A stretch of DNA of 64,000 bases from Rubrivivax sp. (GCA_020248945.1 JADCGQ010000040.1:105181-169180), one strand, 5' to 3'. Shown: positions 52,980 to 63,979, counted from the first letter of the stretch. Numbers and translations: made by a program. The notes: generated by a model not told the origin, from the letters alone.

Positions 52980-53960
52980 ATGCTGCTGCCCCAATCGCTT
53001 CGCCGCCTGTTCGTCTTCGCCGGCCTGCTGGCCGCCAGTGCCGCCGCCTTCGCCCAGGGCGCGTCCGGCAAGCCCGTGAACCTGATGGTCCCGTACCCGG
53101 CGGGTGGTCCGTCGGACGCCATCGCGCGCATCTTCAACACGCCCTTGGGCCAGGCGCTGGGCCAGCAGGTGCTGGTCGAGAACCTCGGCGGCGTGGCCGG
53201 CGCGCTGGGTGCGCAGAAGGTGCTGGCCGCGCCGGCCGATGGCCAGTACGTGTTCCAGGGCTCGCCCAACGAAGTGATCCTTTCGCCGCTGGCCAATGCC
53301 GCGGTCAAGCTCAAGCCCGAGGACTTCCGCCTCGTGCACCCGGTGGCCGACGCGGTGATGGTGTTCGTCACGCGCAAGGACCTGGGCGTGAACAGCGTCG
53401 ACGAGCTGGTGGCGCTGGCGCGCAAGTCGGCAGCCAAGCCCTTGACCTACGGCAGCGTGGGCATCGGCTCGCTGTACCACTTGATCCTCGAGCAGGCGCA
53501 GGCTGGCATCCAGTTGGCGCACGTGCCGTACAAGGGCAACGCGCCGCTGCTGCAGGACATCGCCGGCGGCCAGGTGGACTTCGCCGTGCTCGTGTACAGC
53601 GCCTCGATGGGCGCGCTGGCCGAGCAGGGCCGGCTGAAGGTGATCGCGCAGCTCGGCGCGCAGCGTTCGGAGCTGCTGAAGAACCTGCCCACGGTGAGCG
53701 AAGGCCAGGCGCTGAAGAACTTCTCGTACAAGATCTGGACCGGCTTCATGGTGCCCAGGAGTACGCCCGAAGACGTGGTGCAGCGCCTGCACGCCGCCAT
53801 CGGCAAGACGCTGCAGGACCCGGCCGTGCGCAGCGCGCTGGCAGCGCAGACGCAGCTGGCGGCGGCGCCGATGAGCCTGGCCGACTCGGCGAAGTTCTTC
53901 GAGGCCGAGACCGCGCGCTACCGCGCCATCGCCCGGCAGATCAACCTGCAGCCGCAGTAA
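52980..53960 (+). CDS. Tripartite tricarboxylate transporter substrate-binding protein (TctC/Bug family)
   Basis: 326-aa periplasmic binding protein with signal peptide (MLLPQSLRRLFVFAGLLAASAAA). Bug-family features are VNLMVPYPAGGPSDAIARI, then VPYKGNAPLLQDIAGGQVDF and VPRSTPEDVVQRLHAAI. The upstream in-frame ATG would put the signal peptide out of place. No TctA/TctB genes are present, as is usual for Bug proteins in this order. With M20 and DadA it forms an operon likely for uptake and breakdown of an amino-acid derivative. Confidence 0.93.
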   Translation: MLLPQSLRRLFVFAGLLAASAAAFAQGASGKPVNLMVPYPAGGPSDAIARIFNTPLGQALGQQVLVENLGGVAGALGAQKVLAAPADGQYVFQGSPNEVILSPLANAAVKLKPEDFRLVHPVADAVMVFVTRKDLGVNSVDELVALARKSAAKPLTYGSVGIGSLYHLILEQAQAGIQLAHVPYKGNAPLLQDIAGGQVDFAVLVYSASMGALAEQGRLKVIAQLGAQRSELLKNLPTVSEGQALKNFSYKIWTGFMVPRSTPEDVVQRLHAAIGKTLQDPAVRSALAAQTQLAAAPMSLADSAKFFEAETARYRAIARQINLQPQ

Positions 53961-53985
53961 GCCACGCCGCGCGCCGGAGGCCGAC

Positions 53986-55176
53986 ATGACCTACCTGCTC
54001 GACGCGCTCCAGGCCCGCATCGGCGAGTTCGTGGCCTTGCGCCGCGATCTGCACCAGCACCCCGAGCTGGCCTTCGAGGAGCACCGCACCGCGGCCCTGG
54101 TGGCGCAAAAGCTCGCCGACTGGGGCTATGCCGTGACGACCGGCGTCGGCGGCACGGGTGTCGTCGGCACGCTGGTGCGCGGCACCGGCCCGCGCCGCCT
54201 GGGCGTGCGCGCCGACATGGACGCGCTGCCCATCCAAGAGGAGAGCGGCCGCCCCTGGGCCAGCCAGCGCCCGGGCCTGATGCACGCCTGCGGCCACGAC
54301 GGCCACACCGCGATGCTGCTGGCCGCGGCGCGGCAGTTGACCGAGGAGGCCACCTTCGACGGCACGCTGCACCTCATCTTCCAGCCGGCCGAAGAAGGCG
54401 GCGGTGGTGCGCTGCGGATGATGGCCGACGGCCTGTTCGAGCGCTTCCCATGCGACGCCGTGTTCGCCATGCACAACATGCCGGGCGTGCCGCAGGGCCA
54501 TCTCGTGCTGCGCGAGGGCGCGGCCATGGCCTCGTCGGACTACGCCACGATCACGATCAACGGCACCGGCGGCCACGGCGCGATGCCGCAGCACGCGGCC
54601 GACCCCATCGTCGCGGCGGCCAGCCTGGTGATGGCGCTGCAGACGGTGGTGTCGCGCAACGTCGATCCGCTGCAGGCCGCGGTGGTGACGGTGGGCGCGC
54701 TGCACGCGGGGCAGGCCAACAACGTGATCCCGGCCACGGCCACGCTGGAGCTGAGCGTGCGCGCGCTCGACCGCGGCGTGCGCGCGCTGCTGGAGCGGCG
54801 CGTCCGCGCGCTGGCCGAGGCGCAGGCGCAGAGCTTCGGCGTGCAGGCCACGATGGACTGGCGCAGCGGCTACGCGGTGCTCGTGAACAGCCCCGCCGAA
54901 ACCGACTTCGCGCGCCAGGTGGCGACCGAGCTCGTGGGCGCCGACCGCGTGACGCTGCAGGGCCCGCCGCTCACCGGCAGCGAGGACTTTGCCTTCATGC
55001 TGGAGCGCGTGCCGGGCTCGTACCTGCTGATCGGCAACGGCGACCAACCGGGCGGCTGCATGGTCCACCACCCGGGCTACGACTTCAACGACGACAACAT
55101 CGCCGTCGGCAGCGCCTTCTGGGTGCGGCTGGCGCAGCGTTTCCTCGGCACGGCCGAGACGGGAGCCAACCCATGA
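53986..55176 (+). CDS. M20D amidohydrolase (hippurate hydrolase/aminoacylase type)
   Basis: 396-aa metallopeptidase. The motifs RRDLHQHPELAFEEHRTA, VRADMDALPIQEE, MHACGHDGHTAMLL, and QPAEEGGGGA hold the metal ligands and catalytic Glu of the family. It hydrolyses N-acyl amino acids. Its stop overlaps dadA by ATGA. Confidence 0.95.
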   Translation: MTYLLDALQARIGEFVALRRDLHQHPELAFEEHRTAALVAQKLADWGYAVTTGVGGTGVVGTLVRGTGPRRLGVRADMDALPIQEESGRPWASQRPGLMHACGHDGHTAMLLAAARQLTEEATFDGTLHLIFQPAEEGGGGALRMMADGLFERFPCDAVFAMHNMPGVPQGHLVLREGAAMASSDYATITINGTGGHGAMPQHAADPIVAAASLVMALQTVVSRNVDPLQAAVVTVGALHAGQANNVIPATATLELSVRALDRGVRALLERRVRALAEAQAQSFGVQATMDWRSGYAVLVNSPAETDFARQVATELVGADRVTLQGPPLTGSEDFAFMLERVPGSYLLIGNGDQPGGCMVHHPGYDFNDDNIAVGSAFWVRLAQRFLGTAETGANP

Positions 55177-56474
55177 ACGTGGTGATCCTCGGCGCCGGGC
55201 TGCTCGGCGTCACCTCCGCTTACTACCTGCGCCAGCTCGGCCATGACGTGACGGTGCTCGACCGCCAGGCCACGCCCGCGGCCGAGACCAGCTTCGCCAA
55301 CGGCGGCCAGATCTCGGTGAGCCACGCCGAGCCCTGGGCCAACCCGGGCGCGCCGCTGAGGCTGCTGCAGTGGCTGGGCAAGGAAGACGCGCCGCTGCTG
55401 TTTCGCCTGCGCGCCGACATGCGGCAGTGGCTGTGGGGCCTGCAGTTCCTGCGCGAGTGCACGCCGGGCCGCACGCGCCACAACATCGAGCAGATCGTGC
55501 GCCTGGGCACCTACAGCCGCGATGCGCTGCAGGCCCTGCGCCGCGAGCGCGGCCTCGAGTACGACCAGCGCACGCAGGGCATCCTGCACTTCTACACGAG
55601 CCAGAAGGAGTTCGACGGGGCCGAGGTCCCGGCGGCGCAGATGCGCGCGCTGGGCTGCGACCGCCGTGTGATCAGCGCCGACGAGGCCGTGGCCATCGAG
55701 CCGGCGCTGCGGCACATCCGGCCGCAGCTGGCCGGGGCCACGTACACGGCCGAAGACGAGTCGGGCGACGCCAACCAGTTTGCGCGCCAGCTCGTGCAGC
55801 GCTGCATCGACGACGGCGTGCAGTTCCGCATGAGCCACACCGTGACCGCGCTGCGCGTGGCCGGCGGCGCCATCGACCATGTCGAGGCGACTGACGCCGA
55901 AGGCCGCTTCCGCCGCATCCGCGCCAATGCCTACCTGCTGGCCATGGGCAGCCTGAGCCCGCTGCTGGCGGCGCCGCTGGGCCTGCGGCTGCCGATCTAC
56001 CCGGCCAAGGGCTACTCGGTCACGATGCCGGTGAAGGACGAGACCCTGGCGCACCAGGTTTCGCTGACCGACGACGAGTACAAGCTCGTGTTCTCGCGCC
56101 TCGGCAACCGGCTGCGTATCGCCGGCACGGCCGAGTTCAACGGCTACGACCGCGACCTGAACCGCGTGCGCTGCGAGGCCATCGTGCGCCGCGTCGAACA
56201 GCTGTTCCCGGGCGCGGGCGATGCGGAGCAGGCGCAGTTCTGGACCGGCCTGCGCCCGGCCACGCCGAGCAACGTGCCGATCATCGGCCGCTCGAAGCTG
56301 CCCAACCTGTTCCTGAACACGGGCCACGGCACGCTGGGCTGGACACACGCCTGCGGCTCGGGCAAGAGCATCGCGCGCATCGTCAGCGGGCTGCAGCCGG
56401 AAGTGGACTTCGCGTTTGCGGGTGCGGCGCCGGTGCGCCAGCGGCCGGTTCAGGGCGCGATCCGGCCGACCTGA
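55173..56474 (+). CDS. dadA: D-amino-acid dehydrogenase
   Basis: 433-aa FAD enzyme of the DadA family that oxidises D-amino acids to 2-oxo acids and passes electrons to the respiratory chain. VVILGAGLLGVTSAYYL binds FAD, and ETSFANGGQISVSHAEPWANPG and LNTGHGTLGWTHACGSGK are family hallmarks. With the deacylase ahead of it, N-acyl-D-amino acid use is a natural guess. Its 3' end overlaps that of the convergent HipA-like gene by 25 bases. Confidence 0.95.
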   Translation: MNVVILGAGLLGVTSAYYLRQLGHDVTVLDRQATPAAETSFANGGQISVSHAEPWANPGAPLRLLQWLGKEDAPLLFRLRADMRQWLWGLQFLRECTPGRTRHNIEQIVRLGTYSRDALQALRRERGLEYDQRTQGILHFYTSQKEFDGAEVPAAQMRALGCDRRVISADEAVAIEPALRHIRPQLAGATYTAEDESGDANQFARQLVQRCIDDGVQFRMSHTVTALRVAGGAIDHVEATDAEGRFRRIRANAYLLAMGSLSPLLAAPLGLRLPIYPAKGYSVTMPVKDETLAHQVSLTDDEYKLVFSRLGNRLRIAGTAEFNGYDRDLNRVRCEAIVRRVEQLFPGAGDAEQAQFWTGLRPATPSNVPIIGRSKLPNLFLNTGHGTLGWTHACGSGKSIARIVSGLQPEVDFAFAGAAPVRQRPVQGAIRPT

Positions 56475-57844
56475 ACCGAGGCGGCGTCCAGCCGCGCGTG
56501 CAGCGCGGCGAGCGCGGGCGAAAACGAGGGGGACAGCGCGGCTGACAGCCGCGGTGCCGGCGCGCTCAGCCGCGCGAGCCAGTCGCGCGCCAGCGCCAGC
56601 GCCGGGTGCCAGGTGGCCAGCGGCACGCAGGCGGGCAGCTGCAGCGCTGGCAGCGTGTCGCGCAGCGCGCCCGCGGCCGTGGGCGCCAGCGCCATCGGCA
56701 GCATGTCGTAGGCCGGGGCCAGCGTGCAGGCCTGGCCGGTGGCGCTGAAGAACGAGAGGTTGCCCATGTGCATGTCGGTGTTGGCGATCAGCACGCCGAA
56801 CGCGTAGAGCAACTGCACCGCGGGCAGCGCGGCGGGCTCCACCAGGCGCTGCCGCACCAGCCGCTCCACCGCCACGGGCCAGGGGGCGGAGCGGTCGCCG
56901 GTGAACTCGTCGTCGAGACTGCCCAGCGAGTGCAGCGCGCGGCGGCCGAGCGGGCCGATGCGGTCGAAACGCTCGAGCTGCAGGAAGCGCTGCGTGCCGT
57001 GCTCGGCGAGTTCCGAGCGTGCAGCGGCCACCCCGCCGGCGTGCAAGGCCTGCAGCGCCAGATGCTCGGCCAGCAGCAGATCGCGCCAGCGCTCGGTGAG
57101 CGGGTTGGCCTCGGGCAGGCTGAACTTCACGATCACGTGGGCCGGGCCCGATGCGGTGGTGGCGTAGGCGGTGAACTTGGGCTGCTCGCCGCCGGCCGAC
57201 GAGCCCGGCACATCACCCGCCAGTGCCTGCGCCGCGCGCCGAGCGTAGGCGGCGCCGCGGCCGGCACGCGGCAGGGCGGCGGGCACGGCGGTGCTCAGGA
57301 ACAGGTCGCGGGCGGTGTCGCCCACCAGCAGGTTGCCGACGCCATCGAAGCCCTGCGCGGCCAGCGCGCGCAGCACGTGCCGGTCGGTCCAGGCGTCCAC
57401 CGCCGCGGGCAGGCCCAGCGCCGCGGCGTGCTGCTGCGCGAAGGCGCGGCCGAGAAAGCCCTGCGGCCGCAAGTCGGCCAGCCACCAGGGCAGGCCGTCG
57501 CTGAGGCGGGCCGTGCCGTCGGCGCCCTGCAACACGAAGCCGGCGGGCTTGATCGGCAGCAGCAGGCCGAGTTCGTGCACGCGGCCGGCGTCGTCGACAC
57601 GGCGCACCGGCAGCGTCGGCAGTTCGGGCCAGGGGTCGCGCAGTGAATAGAAAGAAGAGCGCCCGTTGCCCAGGCGCACGAGCTCGTCGCCGCGTGCCGC
57701 CAGCGCTGCCAGCGCGCGCGACACCGTCGGCTGGCTCAGCCCCAGCTGCTGCTGCAGCGCGCGGCTCGTGAGCGGGCCGCGGGCCAGCAGCTCACGGACA
57801 GCCGTTTCGTGAGCGGAGGTGGGCGAGGAGGCACCAGCATCCAT
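56450..57844 (-). CDS. HipA-like kinase with N-terminal winged helix
   Basis: 464-aa protein. The N-terminal 70 residues (LLARGPLTSRALQQQLGLS, then QPTVSRALAAL) form a winged helix, so the DNA-binding function normally supplied by a separate HipB is fused. The HipA kinase fold follows: SSAGGEQPKF loop, IVKFSL with the ATP Lys, catalytic loop LIANTDMHMGNLSF, and Mg-binding AYDMLP. HipA toxins phosphorylate proteins such as GltX; fused forms are found as YjjJ-type regulators. No hipB gene is adjacent. Convergent overlap with dadA. Confidence 0.9.
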   Translation of the reverse strand: MDAGASSPTSAHETAVRELLARGPLTSRALQQQLGLSQPTVSRALAALAARGDELVRLGNGRSSFYSLRDPWPELPTLPVRRVDDAGRVHELGLLLPIKPAGFVLQGADGTARLSDGLPWWLADLRPQGFLGRAFAQQHAAALGLPAAVDAWTDRHVLRALAAQGFDGVGNLLVGDTARDLFLSTAVPAALPRAGRGAAYARRAAQALAGDVPGSSAGGEQPKFTAYATTASGPAHVIVKFSLPEANPLTERWRDLLLAEHLALQALHAGGVAAARSELAEHGTQRFLQLERFDRIGPLGRRALHSLGSLDDEFTGDRSAPWPVAVERLVRQRLVEPAALPAVQLLYAFGVLIANTDMHMGNLSFFSATGQACTLAPAYDMLPMALAPTAAGALRDTLPALQLPACVPLATWHPALALARDWLARLSAPAPRLSAALSPSFSPALAALHARLDAASVQVGRIAP

Positions 57845-57891
57845 TCATGAATTAAAACATGAATAGAAAAAGAATAGATGAACGACAGCCG

Positions 57892-59139
57892 TCAGTAGAA
57901 GAACGCGTAGCCCACCAGGATGGCCCCGACCACGCCCACCAGATCGGCAAACAGCCCGCAGGCCAGCGCGTAGCGCGTCTTCACGATGTTCACGCTGCCG
58001 AAGTACACCGCCAGCACGTAGAAGGTGGTCTCGGTAGAGCCCTGGATGATGGCCGCCAGCTTGCCCTGGAACGAGTCGACGCCGTAGGTCGTCATCACGT
58101 CCACCATCAGGCCGCGGGCGCCGCTGCCCGAGAGCGTCTTCATCAGGCCCACGGGCAGCGCGGGCACGAAGTCGGCATTCATGCCGAGCGCCACGACGAG
58201 GGCGCCGATGCCGCCGACGATGAAGTCCATGCAGCCGGTGGTGCGGAACACCGAGATCGCCACGAGGATGGCGATGAGGTACGGAATGATCATCACCGCG
58301 ACGCCGAAGCCCTCTTTGGCGCCGTCGACGAAGGCCTCGTAGACGTTGATGCGCCGCGCTGCGCCCACGGCCACGAACAGCACGATGATGCCGAAGATGA
58401 CGAGGCTTCCGATGAGCCCGATGGTCGAGCTCATCTGCGCCGGCGCCAGCCCGCGCAGGCTGAGGTACAGCACCCCCATCAAGGCCCCGAAGCCGCCGAA
58501 GAACAGCAGGATCGGCCACTGCAGCAGCCGGATGCGCTGCACCCAGGCCACCGCCACCAGCCCGGCGGCGAACGAGATGAAGGTGCCGATCAGCGTGGGC
58601 AGGAAGATGTCGGCGGCGTTGAAGTTGGTCAGCCCCTGGCTCGCCGCCATGCTCTGGCGGATGGCGATCACCGAGGTGGGGATGATCGTGATGCCCGCCG
58701 TGTTGAGCACGAGGAACATGATCATCGGGTCGCTGGCGGTGCTCTTGTCGGGGTTGATCTCCTGCAGCTCCTTCATCGCCTTCAGGCCCAGCGGCGTGGC
58801 GGCGTTGTCCAGGCCCAGCATGTTGGCGCTCATGTTCATGACGATGCTGCCGCCGGCGGGGTGGCTGCGCGGGATGCCCGGGAACACGCGCTCGAAGAGC
58901 GGCGCGATGGCGCGCGCGAAGAGGTCGATCATCCCGGCGCGCTCGCCGATCTTCATGATGCCGAGCCACAGGCACATCACGCCCACCAGCCCGAGCGAGA
59001 TGTCGAAGCCGGTCTTCGCGGTGTCGAAGAGGCCGGTCATGATCTTCGTGAAGATCGTCATGTCGCCCTGCGCCAGCTTGAACAGCGCGACGGCGAAGCC
59101 GATCAGGATGAAGGCGACCCAGATCGCGTTGAGGACCAT
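57892..59139 (-). CDS. SpmA/SpmB-like nucleoside-recognition membrane protein
   Basis: 415-aa inner-membrane protein with about ten helices. It looks like a fusion of the two Gate-domain halves known as SpmA and SpmB: MNMSANMLGLDNAATPLGLKA belongs to the first, and ALPVGLMKTLSGSGARGLM with IIQGSTETTFYVLAVYFG to the second. The family may transport nucleosides or similar solutes; the substrate is unknown. A longer frame upstream runs through the repeat cluster, so the start MVLNAIWVAF is used. Confidence 0.9.
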   Translation of the reverse strand: MVLNAIWVAFILIGFAVALFKLAQGDMTIFTKIMTGLFDTAKTGFDISLGLVGVMCLWLGIMKIGERAGMIDLFARAIAPLFERVFPGIPRSHPAGGSIVMNMSANMLGLDNAATPLGLKAMKELQEINPDKSTASDPMIMFLVLNTAGITIIPTSVIAIRQSMAASQGLTNFNAADIFLPTLIGTFISFAAGLVAVAWVQRIRLLQWPILLFFGGFGALMGVLYLSLRGLAPAQMSSTIGLIGSLVIFGIIVLFVAVGAARRINVYEAFVDGAKEGFGVAVMIIPYLIAILVAISVFRTTGCMDFIVGGIGALVVALGMNADFVPALPVGLMKTLSGSGARGLMVDVMTTYGVDSFQGKLAAIIQGSTETTFYVLAVYFGSVNIVKTRYALACGLFADLVGVVGAILVGYAFFY

Positions 59140-59180
59140 GGCGCGGGATTCTGGGGCCTTGATGCGGGGTGGCTGAACTC

Positions 59181-59283
59181 CGTTCGCCCTGAGCCTGTCG
59201 AAGGGCCCCAGCTCCGTTCGCCCTGAGCCTGTCGAAGGGCCCGAGGACCCGCACGAGGGCTTCGACAGGCTCAGCCCGAACGG
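59181..59283. repeat. Three copies of the short repeat (two direct, one inverted)
   Basis: CGTTCGCCCTGAGCCTGTCG with following AAGGGC occurs at 59181-59206 and 59215-59240. An inverted copy spans 59257-59283. The cluster lies between the divergent SpmAB-like and cupin genes, where promoters would be expected. Confidence 0.9.
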
Positions 59284-59335
59284 AGTGCGAGGTCCGCTGC
59301 AAGAATGCGCGGCCTGCACTGCCGGGAGCCCCGCC

Positions 59336-59833
59336 ATGACGACCTCACGCGCCGACGAACTGCGTGCCCTGTTGATTCGCAACCACGAGACGGCGGCGAT
59401 GACGCCGTTCATGCGCGGCGCGTTGTACGAAAGCGTGGGTGCCTCCTTCACCGACGGCCTCGCGGCGCGCGACCTGGGCATTTCGGTCGACATCGTGCCG
59501 CCCGGCAAGCGCGCCTGCCCCTACCACCTGCACCACGCCGAAGAAGAGATGTTCATCATGCTCGAGGGCGCAGGCACGCTGCGCGTGGCCGGCGAGATGC
59601 TGCCCATCGTTCGCGGCGACGTCATCGTCATTCCGGCCGGGGGCGAGTACCCGCACCAGATCATCAACAGCTCCGACGCGCCGCTGAAGTACCTGTCGAT
59701 CAGCACGCGGCGCGCGCCCGAGGTCTGCGAGTACCCGGACTCGGGCAAGGTCAACGCCTTCAGCAAGGGCCGCATCCTCATCCACCGCAAGGCCGAGTCG
59801 CTGGACTACTGGGACGGCGAGCCGGGCGCCTGA
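59336..59833 (+). CDS. Cupin-domain protein
   Basis: 165-aa single-domain cupin. The first motif is PYHLHHAEEEMFIMLEGAG, with His-His-Glu metal ligands, and the second PAGGEYPHQIINSSDAPLKYLSIST. Likely a small sugar-isomerase or dioxygenase-like enzyme or ligand-binding protein; the substrate is unknown. Its stop is followed directly by the methyltransferase ATG. Confidence 0.85.
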   Translation: MTTSRADELRALLIRNHETAAMTPFMRGALYESVGASFTDGLAARDLGISVDIVPPGKRACPYHLHHAEEEMFIMLEGAGTLRVAGEMLPIVRGDVIVIPAGGEYPHQIINSSDAPLKYLSISTRRAPEVCEYPDSGKVNAFSKGRILIHRKAESLDYWDGEPGA

Positions 59834-61045
59834 ATGAAGACCATCCGCCTGCGCGAAGGCAAGGAGCGCTCGCTGCTCCGCCGCCACCCCTGGGTGTTCG
59901 ACGGCGCCATCGAGCGTGGCCGCGCCGACCCCGGAGAAACCGTGCGCGTCGAGTCCGCCGACGGCCGCTTTCTGGCCTGGGGCGCGTTCAGCCCCGCCAG
60001 CCGCATCCGCGTGCGCTGCTGGAGCTTCGACGAGGCCGAGCGCATCGACGCGGCGTTGTTCGCGCGCCGCATCCAGCGCGCCGTGGCGCTGCGCCAGCGC
60101 ATGGCCGTGGCCAGCAGCGGCGTGCGCCTGGTGCACGGCGAGGCCGACGGCCTGCCCGGCCTGGTGGTCGACCGCTATGGCGCCGATCTGCTGGTGGCCC
60201 AGTTCGGCAGTGCCGGCGTCGAGCGCTGGAAGGCGCCGATCGCCGACGCGCTGCGGGCCGCCACCGGCTGCACGCGCCTGTACGAGCGCAGCGACGCCAG
60301 CGTGCGCGAGCTCGAAGGCCTGCCGGCCATGACCGGCTGGCTGCGGGGCGGCGAGCTGAACGGTGGCGACATGACCGCCCCCACGACGGCCACCATCACC
60401 GAACACGGCTGGCATCTGACGCTCGACGTGGCCGAAGGCCACAAGACCGGCTTCTACCTCGATCAGCGCGACAACCGCGGCTGGCTCGCCCACGCGGTGC
60501 GGCACTTCGGGCTGAAGCGCGTGCTCAACACCTACTGCTACACCGGCGGCTTCACGGTCGCCGCGCTGCAGGGGGGCGCCACGCAGGTGGTGAGCGTGGA
60601 CAGCTCGGCTCCGGCGCTGGCGCGGGTGCAGCAGCACGTCGCGCTCAACGGCTTCGACGCCGGGGCCAGCGTGTGCCACGACGCCGATGTGCCCGCGTTC
60701 CTGAAGCAGGCGCTGCACGCGGGCGAGCGCTTCGACGCCATCGTGCTGGACCCGCCTAAGTTCGCACCCACGGCGGCCCATGCGGAGCGGGCGGCGCGCG
60801 CCTACAAGCACATCAACCTGCTGGCGTTTCAGCTGCTGGCGCCGGGTGGCTTGCTGCTCACCTTCAGCTGCAGCGGCGGCATCAGCGCCGACCTGTTCCA
60901 CAAGATCGTGGCCGGCGCGGCGCTGGATGCCGGCGTGGACGGGGCCATCCTGCAGCGCCTGCAGGGCGCGCCGGATCACCCGACCACGATGACCTTCCCC
61001 GAGGGTGAGTACCTCAAGGGCTTGGCGGTGCTGCGCCAAGCTTGA
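59834..61045 (+). CDS. rlmI: 23S rRNA m5C1962-type methyltransferase, RlmI family
   Basis: 403-aa SAM-dependent methylase with an N-terminal PUA domain (MKTIRLREGKERSLLRRHPWVF), GFYLDQRDNRGWL, SAM motif LNTYCYTGGFTVAAL, catalytic LDPPKFAP, and a late LLTFSCSGGIS. The order is characteristic of RlmI. It begins immediately after the cupin stop. Confidence 0.93.
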   Translation: MKTIRLREGKERSLLRRHPWVFDGAIERGRADPGETVRVESADGRFLAWGAFSPASRIRVRCWSFDEAERIDAALFARRIQRAVALRQRMAVASSGVRLVHGEADGLPGLVVDRYGADLLVAQFGSAGVERWKAPIADALRAATGCTRLYERSDASVRELEGLPAMTGWLRGGELNGGDMTAPTTATITEHGWHLTLDVAEGHKTGFYLDQRDNRGWLAHAVRHFGLKRVLNTYCYTGGFTVAALQGGATQVVSVDSSAPALARVQQHVALNGFDAGASVCHDADVPAFLKQALHAGERFDAIVLDPPKFAPTAAHAERAARAYKHINLLAFQLLAPGGLLLTFSCSGGISADLFHKIVAGAALDAGVDGAILQRLQGAPDHPTTMTFPEGEYLKGLAVLRQA

Positions 61046-61065
61046 GGGCAGCCAGGGCCGGCCCC

Positions 61066-61167
61066 CGTTCGCCCTGAGCCTGTCGAAGGGCCGGTGGTGC
61101 GCAGGCAGGGCTTCGACAGGCTCAGCCCGAACGGAGAAAGGGGCTTCGACAGGCTCAGCCCGAACGG
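61066..61167. repeat. Three copies of the short repeat between convergent genes
   Basis: One direct copy at 61066-61092 is followed by two inverted copies at 61108-61134 and 61141-61167, able to form strong hairpins. The C-terminal codons and stop of the Lrp-type gene lie in the last copy. Confidence 0.9.
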
Positions 61168-61634
61168 GTGCTCCCCGGCAGCTTCAGCCGCGGCTCGAAC
61201 TTCGCGCGCTTCACCGCAAAGTACGCCTTCACGTTGCGCACGTTCGCGTCCTGCGTGAACAGGCGCTGCGCCAGCGCCTGGTAGCCGGGCATGTCGGCGC
61301 AGTGCACCACGAGCACGAAGTCGGGGCCGGGCGAGACGCGCCAGAGTTGCTGCACCTCGTCGTCCGAGGCGATGCGCTGCTCGAAGGCGTCCAGGTGCTC
61401 GGCGCCTTGGCGGTCGAGCGTGATCTCCACCAGTGCCGTGAGGCCGTGGCCCAGGCGGTCGGGGTTCAGCAAGGCCACCCGGCGTTCGATAACCCCCGCA
61501 TCCACCAGCCGCCTCACCCGCCGCAGCGCCGTGGCCGGGCTGGTGTGGGCGGCGGCGGCGAGTTCCTGGTTGGACAAGGCGGCGTCGGTTTGCAGCAAGT
61601 CGAGCAGGCGGCGGTCGGTGGCATCGAGTTCCAT
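61155..61634 (-). CDS. Lrp/AsnC-family transcriptional regulator
   Basis: 159-aa regulator with N-terminal HTH MELDATDRRLLDLLQTDAALSNQELAAAAHTSPATALRRVRRL and a RAM effector domain (VEITLDRQGAEHLDAFE, and VSPGPDFVLVVHCADMPGY). The final residues GSTRSG and the TGA come from the repeat behind the gene. It is divergent from glmS. A promoter with the correct spacing ends at the ATG, so the mRNA is probably leaderless. Confidence 0.93.
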   Translation of the reverse strand: MELDATDRRLLDLLQTDAALSNQELAAAAHTSPATALRRVRRLVDAGVIERRVALLNPDRLGHGLTALVEITLDRQGAEHLDAFEQRIASDDEVQQLWRVSPGPDFVLVVHCADMPGYQALAQRLFTQDANVRNVKAYFAVKRAKFEPRLKLPGSTRSG

Positions 61635-61640
61635 GAGCCA

Positions 61641-61669
61641 ATTATTTCACCAAGGCTAATCTAGTGCAA
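61641..61669 (-). promoter_or_regulatory. Predicted promoter of the Lrp-type gene (leaderless)
   Basis: On the minus strand TTGCAC (61669-61664) and AATAAT (61646-61641) are 17 bases apart. The start codon begins at 61634, where transcription should start. No ribosome-binding site is available. Confidence 0.55.
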
Positions 61670-61785
61670 TAAACCGTTGCCTTAGTTCACGCATGAAATC
61701 GGCTTGCACTTGCAGCCAAACGGAGCACACTCATTGCGATCCGTACCGCCTACGATCGCCGCTTTCCGAATTCGAGAGGTTCTCC

Positions 61786-63645
<1,860 letters not shown>

Positions 63646-63682
63646 GCGCGGCGGCTCGGCTGGCGTGCTGACTCCAACAAAT

Positions 63683-63713
63683 AAAGTCCGTCGGGGATAA
63701 ACAAAGTCCGTCG
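63683..63713 (+). repeat. 11-bp direct repeat, 20 bases apart
   Basis: AAAGTCCGTCG occurs at 63683-63693 and 63703-63713, separated by GGGATAAAC-like sequence. Repeats like this are found at transposon ends and regulator sites; nothing more can be said. Confidence 0.55.
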
Positions 63714-63914
63714 CGAAGACTCCGCATCATGAGAAGTTCGGACTCTTCACAACTGCCGAAAGAAGGTCCGATGCCGGTCAGCGGTCGTTCGTGAGCGCCG
63801 GCCAACGACCCCTATGCGTAGTTCTCAACTATGACAAGTCCAGCGTCTCGCTGCCTCGGAACCAGGATGCGAAAGCGACGCATGCTCGTGTCCCAGGAAG
63901 TGGTGTAAGTCCTT

Positions 63915-63979
63915 CGCGCGCGGCAAGCCGCGGAGGGTGCGGCCCGTAGGGCCAAACCCGTAGTGGCTTGCCGCGCGCG
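63915..63979. repeat. Perfect 15-bp inverted repeat with structured loop
   Basis: CGCGCGCGGCAAGCC and its exact complement GGCTTGCCGCGCGCG enclose 35 bases. The loop holds its own small hairpin GGCCC-GTA-GGGCC and the motif CCCGTAG twice. There is no T-run behind it, so it is not a standard terminator. Confidence 0.75.

Noticed and set aside
59181..61167. CRISPR array
   Set aside because: Repeats are few, in both orientations, irregularly spaced and without cas genes.
61693..61785. N-terminal extension of GlmS
   Set aside because: The enzyme needs an exposed Cys right after the initiator Met, so the ATG at 61786 must be the start.
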